Below, in pieces: positions 48,656 to 58,161 of a DNA stretch of 64,000 bases. Below the pieces are notes generated by a model, which did no database searches, was not told the DNA's origin, and saw only the letters and a program-made list of their open reading frames with translations. A program made the translations under genes and the position numbers. This DNA comes from Candidatus Accumulibacter meliphilus (GTDB taxonomy: Bacteria; Pseudomonadota; Gammaproteobacteria; Burkholderiales; Rhodocyclaceae), in the NCBI GenBank assembly GCA_003332265.1, contig QPGA01000013.1, positions 24,393 to 88,392 on the forward strand, read 5' to 3'. Position 1 is the stretch's first letter. Each line of letters starts with the position of its first letter.

Positions 48656-49444
48656 TCAGTGCTCATTGGCCGCTTGCGCCGCTGGCGGGATTTTCGTTGT
48701 CAAGGCATTGATCAGATCGAGCGGCAGGGGCAGAACGACCGTCGTCGCCCGGTCGCCGGCGACCTGGGTCATGGTCTGCAGATAGCGCAATTGCATCGCC
48801 TCCGGGCGCTGCGCGAGGGTCGTCGCCGCCTCGAGCAGGGCGGCCGCCGCCTGTTTTTCCCCTTCGGCGTGAATCACCTTGGCGCGCCTTTCGCGCTCGG
48901 CTTCGGCCTGACGGGCGATGGCCCGGATCATCGATTCATTGAGATCGATATGCTTGATCTCGACGTTGGTGACCTTGACGCCCCAGGCGTCGGTCTGCGC
49001 ATCGAGGATTTTCTGTACGTCGATATTCAGCCGCTCGCGCTCCGCCAGCATCTCGTCGAGTTCGTGTTTGCCGAGAACGACGCGCAAGGTCGTCTGCGCG
49101 AGTTGCGAAGTCGCCATCAGGAACTGCTCGACCTGGATGATCGCCTTTTGCGGGTCGACGACGCGGAAGAAAACGACGGCGTTGACCTTCACCGAAACGT
49201 TGTCACGCGAGATCACGTCCTGCGGCTCGACGTCCATGGTCACTACCCGCAGATCGACGCGCACCATCTGCTGAATGCCGGGAATGAGGATCACCAGTCC
49301 AGGCCCCTTGACTTTCCAGAAACGGCCGAGCTGGAAAACCACGCCGCGCTCGTACTCGCGCAGGATGCGTAGCGAGGCGAGCAGCAAAATCAGCAATATC
49401 GGTACCAGGACGCTACCCAGGCCCAGATTGAGATCGAAGATCAT
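48656..49444 (-). CDS. Slipin (SPFH/stomatin-like membrane protein)
   Basis: A 262-residue stomatin-like protein. One N-terminal hydrophobic segment ([18 protein letters not shown]) is followed by the SPFH domain ([22 protein letters not shown]) and a C-terminal helical region rich in Arg/Glu/Ala. Start ATG 49444 overlaps the nfeD stop (ATGA), so the two are coupled. Slipin and NfeD proteins form paired membrane microdomain partners. Confidence 0.9.
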   Translation of the reverse strand: MIFDLNLGLGSVLVPILLILLLASLRILREYERGVVFQLGRFWKVKGPGLVILIPGIQQMVRVDLRVVTMDVEPQDVISRDNVSVKVNAVVFFRVVDPQKAIIQVEQFLMATSQLAQTTLRVVLGKHELDEMLAERERLNIDVQKILDAQTDAWGVKVTNVEIKHIDLNESMIRAIARQAEAERERRAKVIHAEGEKQAAAALLEAATTLAQRPEAMQLRYLQTMTQVAGDRATTVVLPLPLDLINALTTKIPPAAQAANEH

Positions 49445-51015
49445 GGCGTTGCTCCTTTCGATGAGGAAGAATCGTCGCTGGCCTGCACCTCGAGGATCAG
49501 ACCGTCCATGCCACTGACCCGCACGCGCTGGCCGGCTGCCAGCGGGCCGCTGGCGCGCACGCGCCAACGTTCGCCGTGGACCTGTACCCAGACCTCGTCG
49601 CCGTCCACCAGCTCGATTTCACCGTTGCTACCGATCATCGCCTCGCGGCCACTGACCACCGGCGCGCGGCGCGCGCGCAGCGCCATGCCGCCACCAAGCA
49701 AGACCAGTGCCGCCGAGCTGGCGGCCAGGCCGAAGAGCAGCGGCAGCGGCACGCCCATGCCCGGCACATCGCGATCGAAGAGCAGCAGGCCACCGGCGAT
49801 GAAGGCCGCGATGCCACCGACTCCGAGCACGCCAAAGGTCGGCGTCAGCAGCTCGGCGGCCATCAAGCCGATGCCCAGCACGATCAGTGCCAGACCGGCG
49901 TAGTTGACCGGCAGCATCTGCAGCGCAAACATCGCCAGCAGGAGGCAGATCGCACCGACCGTACCGGGGACGCCGAAACCGGGCGACGAGAACTCGAAAA
50001 TCAGGCCGTAAATGCCGATCATCATCAGGATCAGCGCGAAACTCGGGTTGGCGATCACCGACAGCAGGCGGTGGCGCGCGTCCGGGAGAAGCTCCTGCGT
50101 CGCCTTGTCGCGCGTGGTCAGCGTCAGCTTGCCGCTCTGCATCTGCACGCTACGCCCGTCGATCTGGTTCAGCAGATCGGGCACGTCGACGGCCACGACG
50201 TCGATAACCTTCTCGCGCAAGGCTTCGGAAGCCGTCAGCGTCACCGCCTCGCGCACCGCACGCTCGGCCCACTCGGCGTTGCGGCCATGTTGCTGAGCGA
50301 GCCCGCGGATGAAAGCCGCGGCGTCGTTGATCTGCTTGGTTTTCATCGTATCACCGGATAACGGCGCCGACGCTGGAGCCGGTTCTGAAGCTGCGGCGGG
50401 TTTGGCGGCGGGCTTGGCAGCCGGGTCGGACGCCGAGCCCGCCGGCGAGGACGAGGGTGAGGTTGGGGGTGAGGTTGGGGGTGAGGTTGAGGGTGACTCC
50501 GGACGGCTCGGCGCCGCACCCGGCAGCCCAATTGATACCGGCGTCGCAGCGCCCAGCGTGGTCGCCGGCGACATCGCTGCAAGGTGGCTGGCATAGAGGA
50601 TGTAGGTGCCGGCACTCGCTGCGCGTGCGCCTTGCGGGCTGACATAGGAAACCACCGGCACCGGCGAGGCGAGAATGGCCTGCACGATCTGGCGCATGGC
50701 GCTATCCAGTCCGCCCGGCGTATCGATCCGCAAGACGACCAGCGGTGCCCCCTCGTCTTGCGCCCGCCGCAGGCTGCGCACGACATAGTCGGCACTGGCC
50801 GGACCGATCGCGTCCTGCACCGTGAGCACGATTACAGGCGCACTCGCTGGCACACTCTCTGGCACACTCGTCGCGGCGCGAAGCGCACCCGGCACGCCCC
50901 ACATTGCCAGGAGCAGCGCCAGCAAACCGAGCAGCCAGCGAGCCAAACGCGGCCGCTGGCCGTACTTGCCAGCAATGGACCGCCGCCCTTCTGGATTACT
51001 GAACAGCGCGTTCAT
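49441..51015 (-). CDS. NfeD-type membrane serine protease (ClpP-class) with OB-fold tail
   Basis: A 524-residue protein. Signal/anchor helix (about residues 27-47), then a ClpP-class protease domain with nucleophile Ser134 in RAASAGTY. A low-complexity Pro/Ser/Ala linker (about residues 165-220), four to five membrane helices and a C-terminal NfeD OB-fold domain follow. Homologues cleave the C-terminal part of their partner slipin. The linker is encoded by a DNA tandem repeat (GGTGAGGTTGGG units near 50456-50500). ATG 51015 has AAGGAGG upstream. Confidence 0.9.
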   Translation of the reverse strand: MNALFSNPEGRRSIAGKYGQRPRLARWLLGLLALLLAMWGVPGALRAATSVPESVPASAPVIVLTVQDAIGPASADYVVRSLRRAQDEGAPLVVLRIDTPGGLDSAMRQIVQAILASPVPVVSYVSPQGARAASAGTYILYASHLAAMSPATTLGAATPVSIGLPGAAPSRPESPSTSPPTSPPTSPSSSPAGSASDPAAKPAAKPAAASEPAPASAPLSGDTMKTKQINDAAAFIRGLAQQHGRNAEWAERAVREAVTLTASEALREKVIDVVAVDVPDLLNQIDGRSVQMQSGKLTLTTRDKATQELLPDARHRLLSVIANPSFALILMMIGIYGLIFEFSSPGFGVPGTVGAICLLLAMFALQMLPVNYAGLALIVLGIGLMAAELLTPTFGVLGVGGIAAFIAGGLLLFDRDVPGMGVPLPLLFGLAASSAALVLLGGGMALRARRAPVVSGREAMIGSNGEIELVDGDEVWVQVHGERWRVRASGPLAAGQRVRVSGMDGLILEVQASDDSSSSKGATP

Positions 51016-51186
51016 CTGTTCCTCCTTCACTTGGAAATGCCGGCGTCGAACACACCTCAAAATAGCCCAGGCAGGCCATCTGCGCTTTCTTTTTTCCGCC
51101 GACGCGAACATCGCCAAACTTGCGCTACCATCGCCAATGCCAGGCGATCTGGCGCTGCCCGGCCTCGCGTCGCGGCAGCTATGCGC

Positions 51187-51307
51187 TTAATGTGAAAGTC
51201 GCGCCAGCGACTCACGAATCCCCCTTCTCCCATCGCGGGAGAAGGGTCGGGGAAGAGGGGGACGGTCATGACTTTCATGATTTGGGTGTCTCCACGTGTC
51301 ATGACCG
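51187..51307 (+). repeat. Single unit of the dispersed repeat
   Basis: A 121-bp A-B-C-D unit between the divergently transcribed nfeD and persulfide-dioxygenase-like genes, ending 25 bp before the ATG of the latter. Confidence 0.9.
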
Positions 51308-51331
51308 TTAGCGATAGAGGAGGATGAGGCA

Positions 51332-52372
51332 ATGATTCTCGAACAAATCGCCACTGGCGGCTGCCAGTCCTATCTTGTCGGCTGCGAGGACACCAGCACG
51401 GCAGCGCTGATCGATCCGGAAATCAGCCAGATCGATCACTACCTTGCGCTCGCCGCGCGTGATGGCTTGCGCATCCGTTACCTGATCGACACCCACACCC
51501 ACGCCGACCATTTCTCGGCAACCCGGCAGCTGGCACGGAAGCTGGCCGTGCCGGTCGTGATGTACCGAACGAGTGCCGCGCCCTTCGTGGACATGCGCAT
51601 CGGCGACGGTGAGATGCTGATGCTCGGGCGCCTGCGCTTGCAGGTGATGCACACGCCCGGCCACACCAGCGACTCGATGTGCCTGCAGATCGAGGACAGC
51701 GTGTTCACCGGCGACACCCTGCTGATCGGTGGAACCGGCCGCACCGACCTGCCGAGTGGCAATCCGGAGGCTCTCTACGACAGCCTCTTCCAGCGCCTTC
51801 TGAAACTCGACCCAAGCCTTAGAGTCTTCCCGGCGCACGACTACAAGGGCCGGCAAAGCTCGACCATCGGCGAGGAGATCGCCAGCAACCCGCGCCTGCA
51901 GAAGCGCGACCGCGCCGCTTTCGTCGACATGATGCGCGAGCTCAACCTGTCGATGCCGACGCATGTCACCGAGGCACTGCGTACCAATATGAGCGGTGGG
52001 AAGTCGGTCGCGCAGTTGCTCGCCGAGGCCGCAGCCAGAGTACCGTTCATCTCGCTCGCCGAGCTCAAGGCGCGCGTCGAAGCCGGCGACCAGGACTTGA
52101 TCGTCCTCGATGTGCGTGAGCGCGACGCTTACGAAAGCGGCCATGTTCCCGGCGCGCACCTGCTGCCACGCGGTCAGATCGAGTTGCGCGTCAACCAGGA
52201 GCTGCCAGACCCGACGCGGCGCATTCTCACCTGCTGCGAGCTGGGGCAGGTATCGACCCTGGCCGCAGCCACCCTGCGCGAGATGGGCTTCCCGCACGTG
52301 GTAGCACTCGACGGCGGTATGAAGGCCTGGCGAGCGGCGGCGTATCCGTTGAACTCGGGACAAGAACCCTAG
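51332..52372 (+). CDS. MBL-fold persulfide dioxygenase-like protein with C-terminal rhodanese domain
   Basis: A 346-residue fusion. The N-terminal metallo-beta-lactamase domain (to about residue 230) has HTHADH (55-60), a second His in HTPGHT and Asp in FTGDTL, matching ETHE1-type glutathione persulfide dioxygenases. A rhodanese domain follows (about 240-346) with the active-site loop CCELGQVS near residues 306-313. The family oxidises glutathione persulfide to sulfite. AGGAGG precedes the ATG. The peroxiredoxin gene follows 90 bp downstream. Confidence 0.85.
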   Translation: MILEQIATGGCQSYLVGCEDTSTAALIDPEISQIDHYLALAARDGLRIRYLIDTHTHADHFSATRQLARKLAVPVVMYRTSAAPFVDMRIGDGEMLMLGRLRLQVMHTPGHTSDSMCLQIEDSVFTGDTLLIGGTGRTDLPSGNPEALYDSLFQRLLKLDPSLRVFPAHDYKGRQSSTIGEEIASNPRLQKRDRAAFVDMMRELNLSMPTHVTEALRTNMSGGKSVAQLLAEAAARVPFISLAELKARVEAGDQDLIVLDVRERDAYESGHVPGAHLLPRGQIELRVNQELPDPTRRILTCCELGQVSTLAAATLREMGFPHVVALDGGMKAWRAAAYPLNSGQEP

Positions 52373-52461
52373 GTCAACTGGCGTACGTAATTCAGCAATG
52401 CGTCCAGTGACGGCTTCTGCCGTTTTCCCCTTTCCCCACGCACCATATCAAGGAGCAAACC

Positions 52462-53121
52462 ATGGGACTGCACATCGGCGACGAAGCGCCGGACTTCACT
52501 GCCCAGACCACCGAAGGCACGATTCATTTTCACGAATGGATCGGCGATAGCTGGGCCATCCTCTTTTCCCACCCCAAGGACTTCACACCCGTCTGTACCA
52601 CCGAGCTGGGCTACCTCGCCCGCCTCAAGCCGGATTTCGACAGCCGCAACACCAAGGTCATCGGGCTCTCGATCGACAGCGTGGACGACCACCATCGCTG
52701 GGCCGGCGACATCGAAGAAACGCAGGGCACGGCGCTGAACTATCCGCTGATCGGCGATACCGATCTGGTCGTCGCCAAGCTCTACGACATGATCCACCCT
52801 AACGCCAGCGGCAAGGCGGCCGAGCGCACAGCGGTCGATAACGCAACCGTACGCTCGGTGTTCCTGATCGGCCCGGACAAGAAAATAAAACTGACGATGA
52901 CCTATCCGATGAGCGCCGGACGCAATTTTTCCGAGGTCCTGCGCGCGCTCGATGCCATCCAGCTCAACGCCAGGCACACGGTGGCCACGCCGGTGAACTG
53001 GCGACCGGGTGATGACGTGATCATCCCGACCTCGGTTTCGGACGAAGCCGCCAAGGCCAAATATCCAAACGGCTGGAAAACGCTCAAACCCTACCTGCGC
53101 GTCATCACCCAGCCCGAGTAG
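52462..53121 (+). CDS. 1-Cys peroxiredoxin (Prx6 type)
   Basis: A 219-residue peroxiredoxin with peroxidatic Cys45 in FTPVCTTELG. The long C-terminal extension typical of Prx6 is present (PTSVSDEAAKAKYPNGWK) and there is no resolving cysteine at the AhpC position. AAGGAG precedes the ATG. Detoxifies H2O2 or organic hydroperoxides. Confidence 0.92.
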   Translation: MGLHIGDEAPDFTAQTTEGTIHFHEWIGDSWAILFSHPKDFTPVCTTELGYLARLKPDFDSRNTKVIGLSIDSVDDHHRWAGDIEETQGTALNYPLIGDTDLVVAKLYDMIHPNASGKAAERTAVDNATVRSVFLIGPDKKIKLTMTYPMSAGRNFSEVLRALDAIQLNARHTVATPVNWRPGDDVIIPTSVSDEAAKAKYPNGWKTLKPYLRVITQPE

Positions 53122-53194
53122 TCAGTCGGCTGCACGACGGCGGCCGGGAAGGCATCAAGCACGCCCGCGCCGCCAGCCAGCACCAGCAAAGCCT

Positions 53195-54811
53195 TCAGCC
53201 GCCTGGCGAAGCCAGCCAGCGGCGCAGCCACGCGCTGCCCGCGTCGACGGCGACCGAGAGCAGGAGCATGGCGGCAATCACCGTACTCGCCTGCGCATAG
53301 TGAAAGAGCGACAGCTCGACATAGAGTAGCTGCCCAAGGCCACCGGCGCCGACGAAGCCGAGAATCGCCGCCATGCGGATATTCATTTCCCAGCGGTAGA
53401 GCGAATAGGCGATGAGCTGCGGCGATACTTCCGGCAAGGTGCCGTAGAGAAAAGCGGCAGCGGCCGGCGCACCGGCTTCGAGCAGCGCGTCGCGAGGCCG
53501 CGGCGGCGCGTTCTGCAAAGCCTCGGCGAAGAGGCGCCCGAGCACACCACTGGTATGCAGCGCCAGTGCCAGAATGCCGGCAAACGGCCCGAGGCCGGCA
53601 GCCAGGGCCATCAAGGTCGCCCACACCAATTCCGGCACCGAGCGCAGCGCGTTGAGTAGAAAGCGCGTCAGCTGCGCGCAGGCCTGCCCGTAGCGCCCCG
53701 ACGCCGGCAAGGCCAGTAGCAGGCCAGCCGCCGCCGCGAGCAGCGTCCCGAGAGCGGAAATGGCCACCGTCTCCAGTGAGCCCCAGGCCACTTTCGCCAA
53801 CCAGCGAGGCGAAAGATCGAGCGGGAAGAAAGCGCCGAAGTAGTCGGCCATCGACGCCAGCGCCGCGCCCGTCAGCAAGGCGGCAAACTCCAGATCAAGC
53901 CAGGCGTAGCTGGCCGCCAGCGCACTGCCGAGGAGCAGCAACCACAGCAGCGTCCGTGCGCCGAAGGTCAGAGCGCCGGTGTGCCCAGAGGCCTCGCCGA
54001 GCTGCCGACGCAACAGACCCGAGAGCGCGTCGGCAGCCAGCACCAGGAGCAGGAAAGTGAGCAGGATGGTCGCCGCTTCGCCGCCATTGAGCATGCGCAT
54101 CGACTGGTCCATCAGCTGGCCGAGGCCACCGGCGCCGACAAAGCCCATCACCACCGAAGCGCGTACCGCACATTCCCAGCGATAGACGGTGTAGGAAGTC
54201 AGCTCCTGCGCGGCACCGGGAAGCAGACCGTAGCACAGGGCCTGCAAGCGGCTGCTACCGGCTTCGAGCAATGCCCGTGCCGGCCGGCGGTCGCCCGATT
54301 CGAGAATTTCGGCATAGACTTTGGCCAGCATGCCGCCGTAGGTCAGGCCAAGAGCCAGGACGCCGGCCGCCGGGCCAAGGCCGAAGACACGTACGAAAAG
54401 CAGCGCCCAGACCAGCTCGGGAAGGCCACGCAACACCACCAGTAGCATCCGCAAGAGCGCCCGCGACCACTCGGCACGGCGGCGCCCCGATCCCGGACCG
54501 ATGCGTGAAACCGACAAGGCCTGCGTCGTGGCCATGGCCAGCGGCACGGCAAGGACGAAAGCCAGCGCCATGCCGGCGGTGGCAATCGCCAGCGTCTCGA
54601 GCGTCGCACGGCCGAGATAGGCGAGAAACTCGCCACTGCTTGCGGGCGGCAGAAAAGCTGCCAGAAAGCCACCCATCACACGCAGGTGATGGGCTTCGAA
54701 AAGCGCCCACGGACGAAATTCGCCGACCACCCCGAGCGGCCAGAGAATGACGATCGCCAGCAGCAGAGCGGCGGCCCGCCCAGGCGCTGCCGGGTCGCGC
54801 GAGAGTTTCAC
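53195..54811 (-). CDS. phnE: Fused two-domain phosphonate-type ABC permease (PhnE-PhnE)
   Basis: A 538-residue membrane protein with two tandem PhnE-like permease domains (about residues 1-265 and 275-538). Each has an EAA-like loop ending [11 protein letters not shown]. In most organisms the two permease halves are separate PhnE subunits or a homodimer; here they are one chain. Its ATG overlaps the stop of the ATPase gene by 4 nt. It would form the channel of a phosphonate, phosphite or phosphate-like importer with PhnC and PhnD. Confidence 0.82.
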   Translation of the reverse strand: MKLSRDPAAPGRAAALLLAIVILWPLGVVGEFRPWALFEAHHLRVMGGFLAAFLPPASSGEFLAYLGRATLETLAIATAGMALAFVLAVPLAMATTQALSVSRIGPGSGRRRAEWSRALLRMLLVVLRGLPELVWALLFVRVFGLGPAAGVLALGLTYGGMLAKVYAEILESGDRRPARALLEAGSSRLQALCYGLLPGAAQELTSYTVYRWECAVRASVVMGFVGAGGLGQLMDQSMRMLNGGEAATILLTFLLLVLAADALSGLLRRQLGEASGHTGALTFGARTLLWLLLLGSALAASYAWLDLEFAALLTGAALASMADYFGAFFPLDLSPRWLAKVAWGSLETVAISALGTLLAAAAGLLLALPASGRYGQACAQLTRFLLNALRSVPELVWATLMALAAGLGPFAGILALALHTSGVLGRLFAEALQNAPPRPRDALLEAGAPAAAAFLYGTLPEVSPQLIAYSLYRWEMNIRMAAILGFVGAGGLGQLLYVELSLFHYAQASTVIAAMLLLSVAVDAGSAWLRRWLASPGG

Positions 54812-55620
54812 CGCCAGCAGGTGCCGCGCAGTGGCGCGCCGGCTGCCAAGGGCGGCTCGTTGGCGAGCAGCGGCCAGCCGCCACCTTCAGTCGCATAGAG
54901 CTCGCGCAACAGCGCTTCATCGACCTCGCCGACCGGCAGATCAAAAGCAATCCGCCCCTCGCGCATGCCGACGATGCGCGGAAAACACGACCGCGCCAGG
55001 TCGACGGCGTGCAGACTGGCGACCAGCGTCGCTCCGCGCGCCGTGGCATCGCGGCTCAGCACCTGGATGGTCTGCAAGGCCAAGGCCGGGTCGAGCGCGG
55101 AAACCGGCTCGTCGGCGAGGACCAGCTGCGCTTGCTGATAGAGCACACGGGCAATGCCGACACGCTGCAGCTGACCGCCGGAGAGCCGATCGCAGCGATC
55201 GAAAATCCGCTCGCCGAGCTCGAGCCGCGCCAGCGCCGCGCGCGCACCGGCGACGTCGACCGGATAGGCCAGCGAAGCGATCCCCTTCCACCACGGCCAC
55301 TGCCCCAGGCGACCGGCGAGAACCGCGGTCACCACCCGCTGCCGCGGCGGCAGCGGCGGCGCCTGATGCGCCACACCGATGCGCGCGCGCAAGCGGCGCA
55401 GCGCGACCGGCGACAGTGCCCAGGGATCGCCCCCGCGCACATCGATGCGCCCCTTGCTCGGGCGCAAGGCGGCGCTGATCAGACGCAGAAGCGTCGTCTT
55501 GCCGGCTCCCGAAGGACCGACGATGGCCAGCTGTTCGCCGGCCTGCACGGCCAGGGCAATGTCGCGCAGCGCGACAAAGCCGTTGCCGTGCGTCAGCTCG
55601 ACGTCATGCAGGCGAAACAA
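54808..55620 (-). CDS. phnC: Phosphonate-type ABC transporter ATPase (PhnC)
   Basis: A 270-residue ABC ATPase. Walker A GPSGAGKT, signature LSGGQLQR, Walker [13 protein letters not shown] and H-loop SLHAVDLA are all present. Overlaps the permease gene by 4 nt and follows the binding protein by 5 bp. The C-terminal extension of about 25 residues is not recognised. Confidence 0.84.
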   Translation of the reverse strand: MFRLHDVELTHGNGFVALRDIALAVQAGEQLAIVGPSGAGKTTLLRLISAALRPSKGRIDVRGGDPWALSPVALRRLRARIGVAHQAPPLPPRQRVVTAVLAGRLGQWPWWKGIASLAYPVDVAGARAALARLELGERIFDRCDRLSGGQLQRVGIARVLYQQAQLVLADEPVSALDPALALQTIQVLSRDATARGATLVASLHAVDLARSCFPRIVGMREGRIAFDLPVGEVDEALLRELYATEGGGWPLLANEPPLAAGAPLRGTCWR

Positions 55621-55625
55621 ACCGC

Positions 55626-56501
55626 CTACTTCAGCAGGCCAGCCGCCTTCGCTGCCTGCTCGATCCCGACGTAGTTCTCTTTCTTCGTCGGGATGAATTT
55701 CGTGGCCCTTTGCAGAGCCAGGATCTCGGCGTGCTCCGGATTGCCGGCGTCGAGCTTCAGGAAAGCGGCCTCGATCTTCTTGATCAGCAGCGGATCGAGA
55801 TCGCCGCGCACGGTCCAGTTGTAGTCGAAATAAGGCGGCGTCGTGGCAATCACGCGGACTTTCTCATCGACTTTCTTCTGCTCGACCAGCTTGGCCCAGA
55901 CCGAGGCATTGAGCACCCCGGCGTCGGCCTTGCCCGAAGCGACGAAAGCCACCGTGGCATCGTGAGCGCCCGAAAAGGCGACATTCTTGAAGTCGCTGTC
56001 GGCGTTGATACCCTCCTCCATCAGGAAGTAGCGCGGCATCAGGTGACCCGAGGTCGACGACGGCGAGCCAAAGGCGAAGACCTTGCCCCTGGTGTCGGCC
56101 AGGGTCTTGATGTTCGCGTCGGCAGTAATGAACTTGGAGGTAAAGCGGGCATCTTCCTCGCGCTGAACCAGCGGGATGGCGGTGCCCTGGCTGCGAATGT
56201 TGGCCTGCACGTAGGTAAAGCCACCGAGCCACGCCAGATCGAGCTTGTCGCTGGCCAGCGCTTCGACCACCGCTGCATAGTCGGAGACCGGAACGAAGGA
56301 CACTTTCATCCCCACTTCTTTCTCGAGATACTTGCCGAGCGGCGCGAACTTGCGCTGCAGCTCGGTCGGCGCCTCGTCAGGAATCGCCGAAACGCGCAGC
56401 ACAGTGTCAGCGTCAGCAGCCACCGCGGTGTGGAAGAAAGTGCTGGCGAGCGCACAGACAAGCGCGCCCTTGAGCGCCAGACGGCGCGAGAAGTGGACCA
56501 T
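55626..56501 (-). CDS. phnD: Phosphonate-type periplasmic binding protein (PhnD)
   Basis: A 291-residue periplasmic-binding protein type 2. A signal peptide (about residues 1-29, ending TAVAAD) is followed by the family segment [28 protein letters not shown] and the [13 protein letters not shown] ligand loop. ATG 56501 is preceded by AGGGAG. Phosphonate, phosphite and phosphate are all possible ligands. No C-P lyase or phosphonatase gene is in the window. Confidence 0.86.
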   Translation of the reverse strand: MVHFSRRLALKGALVCALASTFFHTAVAADADTVLRVSAIPDEAPTELQRKFAPLGKYLEKEVGMKVSFVPVSDYAAVVEALASDKLDLAWLGGFTYVQANIRSQGTAIPLVQREEDARFTSKFITADANIKTLADTRGKVFAFGSPSSTSGHLMPRYFLMEEGINADSDFKNVAFSGAHDATVAFVASGKADAGVLNASVWAKLVEQKKVDEKVRVIATTPPYFDYNWTVRGDLDPLLIKKIEAAFLKLDAGNPEHAEILALQRATKFIPTKKENYVGIEQAAKAAGLLK

Positions 56502-56643
56502 GAGAACTCCCTGTAAAGACCGGCCACGGCACGGAGTGGGCCGCAGCCTAAACGCGGCCAGGCGTCGAAACGCGGCGGCCGCTAGCAAGAATCGAAGCGG
56601 TACCCAGACCGCGGGCGGACTATAGCCGGGCCCACCCGATCAA

Positions 56644-58161
56644 TCAAGCGAGGGAGGTCTTGCCCTGGTCGCGACGAGGTTTCGCGGCGGCCTCGGAAGC
56701 AAGTGCCACGCAGCGAGCGGCCAGGATTTCGGTGGGGTCGAGCAGAGCAATTGCTTGACCGACGGCGATGTCGATGGCGATCAGCGGCAGTTCGGTACAG
56801 CCAAGAATGATCACTTCGGCACCCTGCTCGGCGAGGTGGCCGATCGCCGTCACCAGATGCTCGCTGCACAAACCGGAAGTGAATCCCGCCTTGACTCCCC
56901 GCTCGCCGTAGATCGCCTGCATGATCAGCTCCTGGACGGCTGCGTCGGGAACCAGCAGCTGCAAGCCTGCCGCCTCGGTGACTTCGCGATAAACGCCGCT
57001 GGCCACCGTCCCCGAGGTGGCCAACAGCCCGACTCGGCTGACCAGGGGCATCTGCGAGCGGATATGCTGCACGACCTCGGACAGCATATTCACGATGGGA
57101 ATGCTGAGATAGGGCTGGATGCGGTCGACGAAGGCGTGCGCCGTGTTGCAGGGGATGGCCACCGCGTGCGCGCCCCCCGCTTCGAGCTGCTTGCAAGTAG
57201 CAAGCAGGGCGATGGTCGGATCGGCACCGCTACCGATCAAGTTGGCGGTGCGATCGGGAATCTGCGGATTCTGCTCGACCATCATCTTGATGTGATCCTG
57301 ATCGCGCGCGGCGTCGGTCAGGCGCACGACTTTGTGCATGAAATCGACCGTCGCTGCCGGCCCGACCCCACCAACGACGCCGAGCTTGAACTCGCGCAGC
57401 GGCGGCGCCGCTTCGCAGCCCAGCGCATACTCGGCATAGACGAGATTGGAATCGACGACCGGAACGGCTACCAGCGCGCGCAGGGAGTCGATCAGCACCG
57501 GCACTTCAGACAGACCGGGAACGATTAGCTGCGCACCGTTGGCGACCAGGCAGTGGCAGGCCTCAGCCAGCAGTTCGACGCACTCGCCGCCGTGGTGCCC
57601 GGCTCTGATGCCGCTGGGACCATAGATGGCGCGCATCAGCTTGTCGGACTGAACGGCCGCATCCGGATAAACGATCTCGTACCGGGAAGCGAACTCGCGC
57701 TCGAAGATCCCTGATTTCTGCACATAGGTCGAAGTCAATACGCCGATCGTGCGCAGCGCCGGATGCTCGCGCGCCAGCCAGTCGCGCAAGGCATCGAAGA
57801 GGCTGATCACCCGTATATCGAGTTCCGGCGTGATCTCGCGCAAAAAGGTATGCGACACGAAGCAAGGCACCAGGGCGGTGTCGATGCCGCGCGCCTCCAT
57901 CTCCTTGAGCGTGTCATAGACGTAGAACTTGCGTCGGCTCGGATTGTAGGTCTCGTCGGCAATACTCGGCCCACTGTCGAAGTGGCGCTGTTCGAAAGCA
58001 ATGCCAACATCACGCATTTCCGGCCGCCGCTGCGTCGCGCCGATCATTTTCAGCAGCAGGTCGGCGCCGGCAATGACGCCGAGGCCGCCGACTACGCCGT
58101 ATCTGTGCTTGCCCGGGCCCTTGCTGGCATGGGTCGACGCGAATGTCTTCTTGCTCATCAT
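56644..58161 (-). CDS. Two-domain aspartate/glutamate racemase-family protein, N-domain degenerate
   Basis: A 505-residue fusion of two Asp/Glu-racemase-like domains. The C-terminal domain (about 258-505) has both catalytic cysteines, Cys338 in IPCNTAH and Cys455 in LGCTELP. The N-terminal domain (about 20-250) keeps Cys100 in VPCFVSHT, but the second site is Leu217 in VPGLSEVP, so it is probably inactive as a two-base racemase. Its start overlaps the penicillin acylase stop by 4 nt (ATGA). Substrate is unknown. Confidence 0.82.
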   Translation of the reverse strand: MMSKKTFASTHASKGPGKHRYGVVGGLGVIAGADLLLKMIGATQRRPEMRDVGIAFEQRHFDSGPSIADETYNPSRRKFYVYDTLKEMEARGIDTALVPCFVSHTFLREITPELDIRVISLFDALRDWLAREHPALRTIGVLTSTYVQKSGIFEREFASRYEIVYPDAAVQSDKLMRAIYGPSGIRAGHHGGECVELLAEACHCLVANGAQLIVPGLSEVPVLIDSLRALVAVPVVDSNLVYAEYALGCEAAPPLREFKLGVVGGVGPAATVDFMHKVVRLTDAARDQDHIKMMVEQNPQIPDRTANLIGSGADPTIALLATCKQLEAGGAHAVAIPCNTAHAFVDRIQPYLSIPIVNMLSEVVQHIRSQMPLVSRVGLLATSGTVASGVYREVTEAAGLQLLVPDAAVQELIMQAIYGERGVKAGFTSGLCSEHLVTAIGHLAEQGAEVIILGCTELPLIAIDIAVGQAIALLDPTEILAARCVALASEAAAKPRRDQGKTSLA

